From contig OX419756.1 of assembly GCA_948567375.1 (NCBI GenBank), forward strand, positions 45,832,333-45,896,332: a stretch of 64,000 bases of DNA, given 5' to 3'. Positions 1 to 10,356 of the stretch are shown here, in pieces. The notes beneath the pieces were generated by a model. The model ran no database searches. It was not told the DNA's origin and worked only from the letters and a program-made list of their open reading frames with translations. Every line of letters begins with the position of its first letter. Position 1 is the first letter of the stretch. Origin of the DNA: Lunularia cruciata (taxonomy: Eukaryota; Streptophyta; Marchantiopsida; Lunulariales; Lunulariaceae). The position numbers and the translations under genes are program-made.

Positions 1-1376
1 GTTCATTAGAAAATTGCAATACTCATCTTTCTCCTATCCAATTAGAAAAAATCAGACTCTAATATTGCCATGTTGGGAAACATGGATGCAAATTCTTCAC
101 AAAATTGCTATAATGCTTGAAAATGCCCATTAGCTAACTAGTTGCTAACCCTCCTCAAAGCTAGTCTATGTGTTTGAGCACTTGTTGAGAGATTGATTTG
201 ACATAGGCTTGTTGCAATATGCATGTAGAAGATTGTGGTGGTCAACCTTGATCTACTCAATATGCTGGTCTGACAAGTTGGCATGTTGCAAATAGATATG
301 GTGCTCACAAACCAACTGATAGACTTGAGCCATTTGTAGAGTGATAAGGGAGTGCAATAGAACTAGTGGTAATGTTGCACAATAGGCTTGTTCTAGGTGA
401 TACAAGTTATGATGATGGTTGATGCCATAACACAACCCTATGATTAGGTTTGCAACACTTCTTGATATACAAGTTCTCTCTACTATCATAGAGTGAATCA
501 ATGACAAAGGTTCATTGGTCCTTGAAAAGAGAAAGTGGATCACAAACCCTCACTACAAATGAGTCACAAATAAAAAATACATCTGCATCCAACCTAGCAA
601 TGTTATAGGTAGAGAGCAGACCATTGACTTGGCATAACTCAAAGAGTGCAATGATGAGCTTCTTGAAGTATACTACTTGCTGGTTGAGCAAAGTGTGGAG
701 TCCTTGAAGGCCAATGCAGGTAGCCAATAGAACAAAAGCAATGTTATCCAAGCAAAACATCACAATTCACCACTATTGAGTTGGTGTACATGTAGGCTTC
801 TTATCATCAAGGTATGCAAGAACTCTCTAGAATGCTTTGCAAGCCATGCCATGACTTTCTTCATTGATAGCCATCATGCATTCATAACCTTTGGGTAGGT
901 GGTTTGCATCTCCATCTAATGATGTTGTTGTTGTCATAGTTATGAGGTCAGGATAGTCAATGTTGTCATAAATGTGTCATTGTACAACACTTTGTATTAG
1001 TTGGTATACGCTACACCAAACTTGCATGATACAATTTGTTCAAATTCAACTCTACAACTCTACAACTTGTTCAAATTGCACCACACACCAAAAATGCACC
1101 CAATCATTGTTTTACCACCATTAGTCCCAATCTAGATCATCTTCACTTGCCATTGAGGATCAATGATGTTCAAGCCATCTTGATATAGGTTAAATTGAAC
1201 CTCAATAGTCTTGTTCTCAAACAAGTGGACTGCCATAAGGTGGAAATATGCAATGCTTCTAGCTCACATACAAAGCAAAATCACAAGTCAAGATATGAGT
1301 TGGGCATGATCGACATCAAACATGAGAGAATATGTCCAATGGTCACTCAAAATCTCATGAATGCCTTGCAAACATA
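1..1376. other. AT-rich stretch with no recognised gene
   Basis: Two overlapping short minus-strand reading frames (253-543 and 512-763) lie here. Their products are rich in Leu, His and Ile and match no family I recognise. The local sequence resembles other decayed mobile-element DNA in the first 15 kb. I see no splice pattern, domain or RNA gene that would support a host gene. Confidence 0.4.
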
Positions 1377-1413
1377 TTGTAACAATATGGAGTTTATTTA
1401 TAACAATATGGAG

Positions 1414-1655
1414 TCTCAGCTCTTTTCTCAAAGCTAAACACCTAAGAGTAATACTGAGTCAATGCACTAGAATCTAAAATAATGATGCTCATCTTTTCTA
1501 CTTCCTCTAAATTAAGGTTCTCTCTATCTTAGCTATTACTAACTTTAGCTAATCATGACTAATATAAAACCATCCTTTATCTTTATATAAATAATATCTC
1601 TCAAGTACTTGTAATACCAAACTAAATATCACATTAGCACATACAAGCACAAATG
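1414..1655 (+). repeat. LTR fragment, family Z (copy 1)
   Basis: This segment is clearly homologous to 20744-20990. Both contain the same stretch running through a TATA-like tataaataatatctc box and ending in gtgtta(c/t)a. A complete-looking copy is at 20549-20997. Here the fragment directly abuts integrase-like sequence of a Y-related chromovirus, so it is part of a pile-up of old insertions. Confidence 0.5.
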
Positions 1656-2560
1656 AGTGTTATATGCCTATCGTCCTCACATTGATGGACAAACCAAACA
1701 TGTTAATTGCACTTTGGAGGATATACTTTGTGCTTTTTTCAATTTTCACCATACCAATTAGGATGAATGTTATAGTTCTTGATTTTGCCTTCAATAATTC
1801 CAAATAGGCAAGCATCAAATTCTCTCTCTTCTTCATTAATTATGACCAATAGCCCCTTGTTCTTGATTCCCTTATTACTCCTCTTCCATCTCATATTTCT
1901 CATATTTCCACCTTCTTGACCATAATATCACAATCCCTACAACAAGCCATATCTCATTCTCCTTGTTGCTCAAAATTATCAGAAACAATACGCAAATGAA
2001 CATCATTGTGATCTCACCTTTCAATTTGATGATAAGGTTATGCTTTCTTCTAGTACCCTACTCCTCTCACTTGATACCCAAGTTCATAAACCTACTCTTA
2101 ATTGGATAGGTCCATTTGATGTCACCCAAATCATTTCTTTTGTTGCTTATCAACTTGCCTTGCCTTGTCATGTGTGAATTCATCCTATCTTTCATGTTTC
2201 TAAGTTGAAACCCTTTGTTTCTAATCCATCTTCCTTTTCCTTTCCTATTCACTTACCTCTTCCTTCATCATATCAGCAATCATGAGGAGTATGAAGTTGA
2301 TTGTATACTTGCACGTTGCTACATTCAACTTGGCTGCCAACAACATCTGGAGTACAAAGTCCTTTGGAAAGTTTATCCCCTTCATGATGCCACTTGGAGG
2401 CCTCTTTCTCATCACCACAATGCTCAAATAGCTATCTAGTAATTTGAAGCTTTTATGATAATGAGCACATCACCAACTAGCAGTGGGAGAATATGTAACA
2501 ATATGGAGTTGAAAAATGAGTTATTCAAGACTAAAAACGTAGCAAATAGGCCTAATTAGC
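1656..2560 (+). mobile_element. Fossil of a Y-related chromovirus (integrase to chromodomain to LTR start)
   Basis: On the plus strand the segment opens with integrase-core sequence similar to the HPQTDGQTER region of element Y. It continues to a chromodomain-like stretch (NHEEYEVDCILARCYIQ, about 2278-2440) closely similar to the Y chromodomain, and ends with tgtaacaatatggagtt at about 2500, the LTR start of family Y. It is a broken 3' half of an old Ty3/gypsy chromovirus with many breaks. Confidence 0.7.
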
Positions 2561-2609
2561 CCAATGTGACCTTTCAATTTGATCTTCCATTCTCTTATTC
2601 TCTCCTTGG

Positions 2610-5012
2610 TCTCTTATGAGTTCTAGTCCAAGACCAAATCTGATAGGTGGTACTTCCCACCACCCATGTGCAAGAATCACCCATCAAAGAGATGCTCTCT
2701 AAAATGTATGTTGGAGAAATTGCTTGATAAAATTGAAGATGTCATAATATATGTAGTATCTACCAAAACATACCTAAGGGGATCTTGTAGATCCTAACCT
2801 CATCCAACATGGATATATCTTTGAATATCTAAAAATCCAAAATTCACCTAATGAATAGTACCATGTCTCTCTAAATGTTATGCTACCAACAAGGAAATGT
2901 TTGATGGTAAGGTCTTTTGGTAACACTTGATTGTTTACATTAGAAATAAATCAAGATACCAATAAGCCAAGTGTGCCAGATGATGTAGAGAGATGTGTCT
3001 AGAAATCTCATCTCTCTCTTCATAAAAGTACCTCTGAACACATATGCTTGCTTGCAAGTTTTGATCCTACCAAACAAATCCAATATGCACATTCTCTCCA
3101 TTGGATGTTGCCAGGCAATAGATGTGGTATGAAAGATAAGAAGGTAATAGATTCTAGATCCTCATCCTCATATTGGTCCACTGGTGGTACAAAGGTTCCA
3201 CTCCAAACCTAAAATACCAATTGATCCACATGTTTTTGCAATGCCTCATCAAAATTCTATGATAGAACATCCAAGATGGATGGAAAATCCCCACTTGCAC
3301 TCCAAATCCAAGTGATTTCCTTTGGATATTTGGATATCTTCCACATGGGCATTCCACTCTAGTAACTCATCAAGACAAGTAACAAAACCACTGAATGTTG
3401 AGAGTAATGCCATGGTCCCTAGTTATAATGAGCCAAGACTACTAGTACTAAAGAGCATTGGTAAGTGACATGCACATCCCTTACTTGATTGCCAACCTAG
3501 CCTATATGAAGATATCGCATCCCAATATTCAATTCTAAAACCCATTAGGGATAACATTACTCCACCAACTAGCACATGATATGGCTCTACAATTCTTGTA
3601 AGGGTCTAAGCTCTCATTATAGAACTATCAATCAAATGACCAGGCTAAATTTGGACAATGAATTCCCCACATATGATATATTGGATAGAACCACCTCCTA
3701 GAGATATATGGATCTAAAATGAACACCTCTCTATATTGGTCTTCTATAGCCCATGACCAATAACTATAGCCTCCTCCAACATAAGTGGCTACATGCTGGA
3801 GTTTAATAAGATCCTCTATAGTATATAGACCTTCCTTGAAGGTCTCACTCTTGTTGTCTAACTGAAAAATTCCAAACGTAAATTGAGCTTGCTCAAATGC
3901 ACGTCTAGTAGATAACTCTTCCAACCTAGAAACTATTGCTTACCATAAGCCACTAGTAACCAAATGGGATCCCATGCTCCTCAACCAATTCATCTCCATC
4001 ATCAACCACTTCTGCTTTAAAAGCAAGAACCATATTATCTTTACTCTGAAAAAGTGTGCAAGCCAATTGGAACATTAGAGCTTGGTCAACTCCCAATGTA
4101 AACATGTCACTAGTTGAGAATAAAGAAGGATGATAATATCTAAGTGGCCCAACATCATACTAGACATATTCTCTATAGAAGTAGGTGAGTGACTAGTATC
4201 TTGTCCATCCTACACCCCACCATAACCTATCACACCTACATTAGGACATCTAGGAGCCATGAATGTCATCTATAGTGGCTTAGAAAGTATGAAGTTATAC
4301 CCATGCTAGCCAATGTTTGCTCCAATTGCTAAATCCAAGTAGCTATAGTTGTATCACAAGCAAGGGAAAGTACTATGCTCCTACCAAGTATGGATCCTCA
4401 ATTGCTACCTCTAGCACTCTATTCTCTGTGACCTAGGGCTCCTCTACTACCTATCATAACAACTCTGCCACTTTGGATAGAGGTCAGAGCATTGGTCAAT
4501 AATGTAGCCAAATCTATAGAAATAGTCACATTTTTTCTAGGTTGGTTGTAGTGGTCTAGAAGTATCATGCCCACTCTCTTAGGTGCATTCTTTCTTGTGT
4601 TGAGGCTCACCATAAATCCAACAAGTAACACCATCATTCATTGGCTATTATTACCAAAAAATAAGAGTAAGGATCTAGGTGCATTTGGATCTCCACTCCT
4701 ATAAGATCAAGGTTGCTCACTCTACCCTTGAAGGCAAACATGGTGTGGTGCACTTTGTTGCACTCTAGAAGAGATAAAATTTATCTCTTTACCAAATCCA
4801 AATATCACCACTTTCTCTTCCACCATGTTGAGTTGAATGTGCTTTGCCAAACCAAGGACCACCGCAAAAGTTGGTGAGGTAGCCTATAATAATGTAGCAT
4901 CACATACTCTATTCATATCTCCTTGTCTAGTATCCCATACTAGAATTGGACTTCTTGGGTCTCAATAACTCCTTGAGTGAAATTGATCAACCATCTCATA
5001 TGAGTGTATGCT
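2610..5012 (-). mobile_element. Old broken copy of the methyltransferase-bearing gypsy family
   Basis: Read on the minus strand, this matches the element at 21.8-31.7 kb from mid-gag (about 24270 there) through the protease region into the methyltransferase domain (about 26900). Examples are 3628-3924 against 25690-25917, 3154-3357 against 26160-26408, and 4419-4637 against 24672-24866. Methyltransferase motif I remains visible (ILDLFGRI, about 3090), and similarity reaches the motif IV to VI region near 2700-2830. It is heavily diverged, with many breaks and no recognisable LTRs. At its gag side it is cut by the LTR of element X. It is much older than the main copy and shows that the methyltransferase is a long-standing part of the family. 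Confidence 0.8.
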
Positions 5013-5597
5013 CGTAATACCAATATCTAAACATACTATCTAGAGGTGAAAATTGGCTTGGTAACATCCAGAAGGATGTTGCGTAGGATGTGCTAACTAG
5101 ATCAGATAGAGGTGTCACCAAAAGAGTATTTCTACTTATAGGGCAAAAGTTTAAAATAGCCTAAAAACTTCAAAGTCAAATTTGGAGACCTAAATGGATG
5201 AATTAAACATAAAAATGGAAAACTTGTCTTCTGTTTAGGTCAAAAGGCTTGCCTTCTCTCCCCAAGAGTCATCTCATCAAGAGATTTCCAACTGTATCTC
5301 ACCCATGTGATTAAGAGTTTCTTACAAAAAGATTCTATAAAGATTCCCTTTGGTCAAACTTGTTTGACCAACTAGATAGGACAAGGATTGACATGTCATC
5401 CATCCAGGAAACTAATCTAAAGGTGGAGCTTTTTGATATGTCACCAATCTATGTATCTGATCCAAGGGTGGAGCTTCTTTGGAGAGGGTACTCTTTGCTA
5501 TATAATAAAGAGCAGGTGCTCCTTTAGGAGCACCGGAGTATTGAGTGTGAAACTTGTCTTTTCTCTCATAGAGTTCTCTTATCCTTGGAGTATTACA
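5013..5597 (+). repeat. 5' LTR of element X
   Basis: The boundary is set by similarity to 14362-14878 and by the ending tattaca followed by a tRNA-Met-like primer site. It contains ctatataataaagagcagg near 5496-5515, a plausible TATA box, beside a gagca/tgctc inverted repeat. Confidence 0.8.
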
Positions 5598-5612
5598 ATG
5601 ATATCAGAGTAT
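5598..5612 (+). other. Primer-binding site of element X
   Basis: The sequence atgatatcagagtat directly follows the 5' LTR. It resembles TGGTATCAGAGC, the complement of the 3' end of plant initiator-Met tRNA, which many Ty3/gypsy elements use. Confidence 0.6.
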
Positions 5613-5997
5613 GTGTTTTAAATCCAAGGATCATCCTCTTGGAAGAACAAGGAACTGAAATTGAGTCATTTGAGGGGAGAAAACGTAGTGCAATTGTTAG
5701 ACTTGGGTTGTGTTTTAGAGAGCGGATGGGATGGAGATACCTAGAGGACAATTTCTTGCATCTAGCTTCCCATTCTTGAATCTATTCCACATCAAGGTTA
5801 TTTATATCCAATGTGGGCAAATGAGAGTATCTCTTGTTTATTAGTTTGGAGTAGAATTCATAGACATAGTGATAAATTCACCATACTTGATGATTCTACC
5901 TGTGGTGGTATACGACAAAGAGTGGGATTTGATAATCTACATTTTGTTCTGATGTTATGGATCTGAATGTACCAAATCCTTACCCTTTCAACACATA

Positions 5998-6420
5998 TGT
6001 AAAAGACCGGAACCGAGGAGAGAAATAGGAGAATGGAAACTCACATTGGGACACTTGAATGAGGGAAAACTCCGAATGCCTAGCATGAGCTTTGGCCTTG
6101 GTATTTACAGGTAGCATACAAGACCTTTGAAGCTTCTCAAGAAGCTTCCTTGAGCCGCTTTCTTGGAGTGCAAGTCAAGTTAACTAGGAAGCTTCTCAAG
6201 AAGCTTCCTTCTAGAAGCCGCCTACTTGGCGTGCAAGCTAAGCTAGTTAGAAGCTTCTAGAAGCTTCCTTCTAGAAGCTACCTGCTTAGGGCGCAAGTTA
6301 ACTAGTTGGGAAGCTTCCTAAGAAGCTTCTTAGATGCTTCTAGAATATTCTAGGCTATTTTGGCTTATTCTCTACTTCGTAAGCCCGACTAACTTCGTCA
6401 CTAAACTCCATATTGTTACA
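5998..6420 (-). repeat. LTR of element Y (3' LTR in element orientation)
   Basis: Read on the plus strand it begins tgtaaaagacc and ends atattgttaca; in element orientation it is TGTAAC...TTTTACA. It is almost identical to 9934-10356. A purine-rich tract (GGCGGGGGAATA in element orientation) lies next to it at 6421-6432. Confidence 0.95.
6128..6350 (-). promoter_or_regulatory. Cluster of heat-shock elements in the Y LTR
   Basis: The stretch holds many alternating GAA/TTC units at 2-base spacing. GAAGCTTC occurs at about 6129, 6141, 6188, 6200, 6310 and 6322. A four-unit run GAAGCTTCTAGAAGCTTC is at about 6250-6267. TTCTAGAA is at about 6209 and 6269, and a three-unit TTCTAGAATATTC at about 6338. 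This is the nGAAnnTTCn arrangement bound by heat-shock factor trimers. Activity is inferred, not shown. Confidence 0.7.
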
Positions 6421-9400
6421 TATTCCCCCGCCGCTAGTTGGTGACGTCCTCGTCGCCAGTGAAGCTTCAAATTCCTTGATGGCCATCTGTGCATTCTGGA
6501 GGTGAGAAAGAGGTTCCCATGTGGCATCATGAAGGGGATACCCTTTCCAAAGGACCTTGTACTCCATGTGTTGGCGACGGCCTTGTTGAATATGGCGACG
6601 CGCAAGGATACGATCAACTTCGTACTCCTCATGATCATTGATAGGGATGGGAAGAGGGGGAGGTTGGACTCGAGAGGAAAAGGAAGAAGGGTTAGGAACA
6701 AAGGGTTTCAACTTGGAAACATGAAAGATAGGATGGATACGCATGTGACAAGGTAAGGCAAGACGATAAGCAACATGAGAGATAATATGGGTGATATCAA
6801 AGGGTCCTATCCAATTAGGAGCAAGTTTACGATTTTGGGTATCAAGTGGGAGAGGGAGGTTACTAGAGGATAGCATGACTTTATCACCAACTTCAAAGGT
6901 GAGATCACGACGATGATGGTCTGCATATTGTTTTTGGCGATTCTAAGCAACAAGGAGGTGAGACTTGGCTTGTTGGAGAGAGCGGGATATAGTGGTCAAG
7001 AATGTAGAAGTATGAGGAACCTGAGAGGGAGGGGGAGCAAGAAGAGAATCTAGAACAAGCGGATCTTGGCCAAAATTGAGAAAGAAGGGAGAAAATCCAG
7101 TGCTTGCCTATTTGGAGTTGTTGTAGGCAAATTCTACAGCTGCAAGACATTCATCCCAGTTGGTATGGTGGACATTGACAAAGGCCCGCAACATATCCTC
7201 CAATGTACGATTGGCGCGTTCAGTTTGTCCATCAGTTTGAGGATGATAGGCCGTGGACAAAGCAAGCTTGGTGCCGAGTATCTGAAAGAGTGCTTGCCAA
7301 AACTTCTCGGTAAAGCGAGGATCACGGTCGGAGATGAGTACGCGTGGCATGCCATGATGCTTGAAAACATTGTCAAAGTAGATTTGTGCTAAGGTTGGAG
7401 CATCCACGGTATCACAAGTTGGTGCCAAGTGGATTTGCTTACTAAGCTTATCCACAAACACCACGATGGCGGTGTGTCCTTGTTTTGTCTTTGGCAAGGA
7501 TGTGATGAGATCCAAGCTCACATGCTCCCAACGAGCGGATGGAATGGCAAGTGGTTGAAGGAGTCCACTCGGCTTCTGGTTGCTAGCCTTGTTCCGTTGG
7601 CAACTCTCACATGATCGGACAAAGTCTCAAACATCTCGTGTCATGTTGGGCCACCACCATTGGCGTTAGAGGGTGCCCAAGGTCTTGTCCACTCCCATGT
7701 GACCAGCTATTGGTAAATCATGGGCTTCTTGAAGGCGCACAAGTCGAAGATCATCTTTGGCTGGAACATAGATCTGGTCTGCATGGAACATATTCTTTGG
7801 AACAAATAGTACCGGTGCTCTCCACGGAGAGGTACTATGTCATATGAAATACTTCTCCAACAACTCTGTAAGTGTTGTTTGCAACTCCTCCAACTCCTTT
7901 GGTGAGAGCCAATAGATTGGTCTACTCACTGGAGTACTCCCTGGCAATAACTCGATCTTGAAGGGCATACCTTGATCGGAGGGTAATCCCTTTGGCAGAT
8001 CATCTAGAAACACATCTGCAAACTCCTGAACTATCCGATCAACCATTGCTTGATGCGGCACTTGGCCCTCCTCATATTGTTCTTGTGCAATCGGCTTGAT
8101 CCACACCGCAAATACAGACTTATTGTCCTCCAAAGCTTGCTCTATGGCTGCTTCATTCACAAACTTCCCTTTTAGGGACTCATCTCTCTTCCAAGCTTGC
8201 TCCATGGTTGCCTTCCTGGCAAACTTCCCATCTTGGGACTCATCTTCCTTCCATATTCGCTCTATGGCTACCTTCTCGACAAACTTCCCATCTTGGGACT
8301 GACTATTCTTAGGTGTCTTACTCAGGTGTGCCAGACAACCTAATCGGAAATTCCTACCTTGGTGTTGTACTTGAATTTGGTGTCGGGTCCAATCAAATTG
8401 AACCTTATGACATTCAAGCCAAGGTAGACCTAGAATGATATCATAGTGTAGAGGTGCCACTACAAACCTCATACACTCCAAATACTCCTTCCCAATCTTG
8501 AAGGTAACGGGATGCAAGGTGTGGAATGCAGAACCCTTTCTACCATCCGCCATCATCAAACTACTTCCAATCACTGGCTTGATAGGAATACCCAATTCCT
8601 TTGCTACTTGCATAGACATGTAATTCTCTGAACTTCCAGAATCAACTAAAATTCTACAACCCCAATTAGATATCATACCTTGCAAGTGAAGCAAACTTGC
8701 ATAGGTCGAGCATTCAATCCCATTGGAACTAATCAAGCTCCCAGTAGGTGGCTCAAAATCTCCTACTGGGATTCCTCGTTTCCCGGATCATTCCACTCCA
8801 CAACCTCCACTTGGGCAACTTGTCGAGGTCGTCCATTCTTGAGTGGACATTCAGCAATGCGATGCCCTAACTGGCGACAATAAAAACAACCTCCATTTTG
8901 TCGTAATCTTTCTCTATCTGCTGTGCCACTTGGTCTTCGCTGGATAGCATCAATCTCCATTGGTACCAGTTCTTCCACTCGTGGTACGGGTAGGTTTTGT
9001 GTAGGTCAATGTCGAGACCAAGTTGTGGCAACTAAGGAATCAAAATGCTCAGCCAATTGCATGGCTTCTTCTACGTTCTGTGGCTCTTGCATGGTCACCT
9101 CCAATCTGGTTTGTGACTTCAATCCTCGCACAAATCGATCTAGAACTTCACCTTCTTGGATATCTGGAATTTGCATGATGATATTCTGAACTTGTGTGAT
9201 GTAGCTTCTCACTAAGCCAATCTGCCTCAACTCCGCCAATTTATCTTATGCAGCTCGGGTGGCATTTTTAGTCTGAAATCGACCAAGTATTGCATCCTTG
9301 AATTCTGCCCATGTCAAAATTGGTGTAACAATTTGTCGTTCAGCTCTTTCTACTCGGAATCGCCACCAAAGTTTTGCCACGCCATCGAATTGGCTAGAAG

Positions 9401-9914
9401 CCAAGAGAATTTGTTTCCGCTCGTCTTGAAGATTGGTGGCTTCAAAGTAACGTTCACAGTCAAACACAAAATTCTCCACTATGCCTGGAAGATTCTTGCC
9501 TTCAAACACCTTGGGTTTCGGAAATCAAATGCGATCTTCTCCATCTCGAACTGGCGCTCTGTCTATCTGTTCTCGTCGTTGCTGGTCTCGTTCATCCAAC
9601 AATCGAGTAAGATGCTTGATTTGTTGTTGCATTGCAAGGATAACATCCGGTATTGCCGCCATCGCTACTACTCTATTCCACTACTCTCAATTTATCTAGT
9701 TGATTAACACATAGATACAACACGTCCACCGTTCTCCATAAGTTACAACTGGAAGTATCAAGGGTTCCTCTGACACGGTGATCATATGTAGAAAGTCCTG
9801 CCCAAAGCGTGAGGTGATGAATTGTGTGAAACAATGCTTTGGTAATATCTGGACATGAAAGTCCCAATGGTTTGGCAGAAGTGGATTTGGTGGTCCATAA
9901 ATTCCATCCATCAC

Positions 9915-9933
9915 ATTCCTGCTCCGATACCAA
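9915..9933 (-). other. Primer-binding site of element Y
   Basis: On the minus strand, directly inside the 5' LTR, the sequence reads TTGGTATCGGAGCAGGAAT. It is one base off the TGGTATCAGAGC core complementary to initiator-Met tRNA. Confidence 0.85.
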
Positions 9934-10356
9934 TGTAAAAGACCGGAACTGAGGAGAGAAATAGGAGAATGGAAACTCACATTGGGACACTTGAATGAGG
10001 GAAAACTCCAAATGCCTAGCATGAGCTTTGGCCTTGGTATTTATAGGTAGCATACAAGACCTTTGAAGCTTCTCAAGAAGCTTCCTTGAGCCGCTTTCTT
10101 GGAGTGCAAGTCAAGTTAACTAGGAAGCTTCTCAAGAAGCTTCCTTCTAGAAGCCGCCTACTTGGCGTGCAAGCTAAGCTAGTTAGAAGCTTCTAGAAGC
10201 TTCCTTCTAGAAGCTACCTGCTTAGGGCGCAAGTTAACTAGTTGGGAAGTTTCCTAAGAAGCTTCTTAGATGCTTCTAGAATATTCTAGGCTATTTTGGC
10301 TTATTCTCTACTTCGTAAGCCCGACTAACTTCGTCACTAAACTCCATATTGTTACA
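9934..10356 (-). repeat. LTR of element Y (5' LTR in element orientation)
   Basis: This is the near-identical partner of 5998-6420, followed by the ACATA target duplication. In element orientation it carries the heat-shock-element cluster followed by a TATAAATA box (minus strand, 10038-10045), which is the order expected of a promoter. Confidence 0.95.
10067..10288 (-). promoter_or_regulatory. Heat-shock-element array upstream of TATA box, active-side LTR of Y
   Basis: The same GAAnnTTC/TTCnnGAA array as in the other LTR lies upstream, in element orientation, of TATAAATA at 10038-10045. A heat-shock-factor-driven LTR promoter is known for the copia element ONSEN of Arabidopsis. The same mode here is an inference from motif density and placement. 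Confidence 0.7.

Larger units (their letters stand above)
5998..10356 (-). mobile_element. Element Y: young Ty3/gypsy chromovirus with heat-shock-element LTRs
   Basis: The insertion is 4359 bp, bounded by 423-bp LTRs and flanked by the 5-bp duplication ACATA (5993-5997 and 10357-10361). The LTRs differ at only about four of 423 positions (about 1%), so it is recent. Parts on the minus strand are gag (about 9510-9010), a CCHC zinc knuckle (CFYCRQLGHRIAEC, about 8870), protease with ILVDSGSS (about 8650), the beginning of RT (about 7860-8060), integrase zinc-binding and core regions (about 7600-7110, with HPQTDGQTERANR) and a chromodomain (EEYEVDRILARRHIQ, about 6480-6620). It is shorter than an autonomous chromovirus and broken, with several breaks. 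It lies inside element X. Confidence 0.93.
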
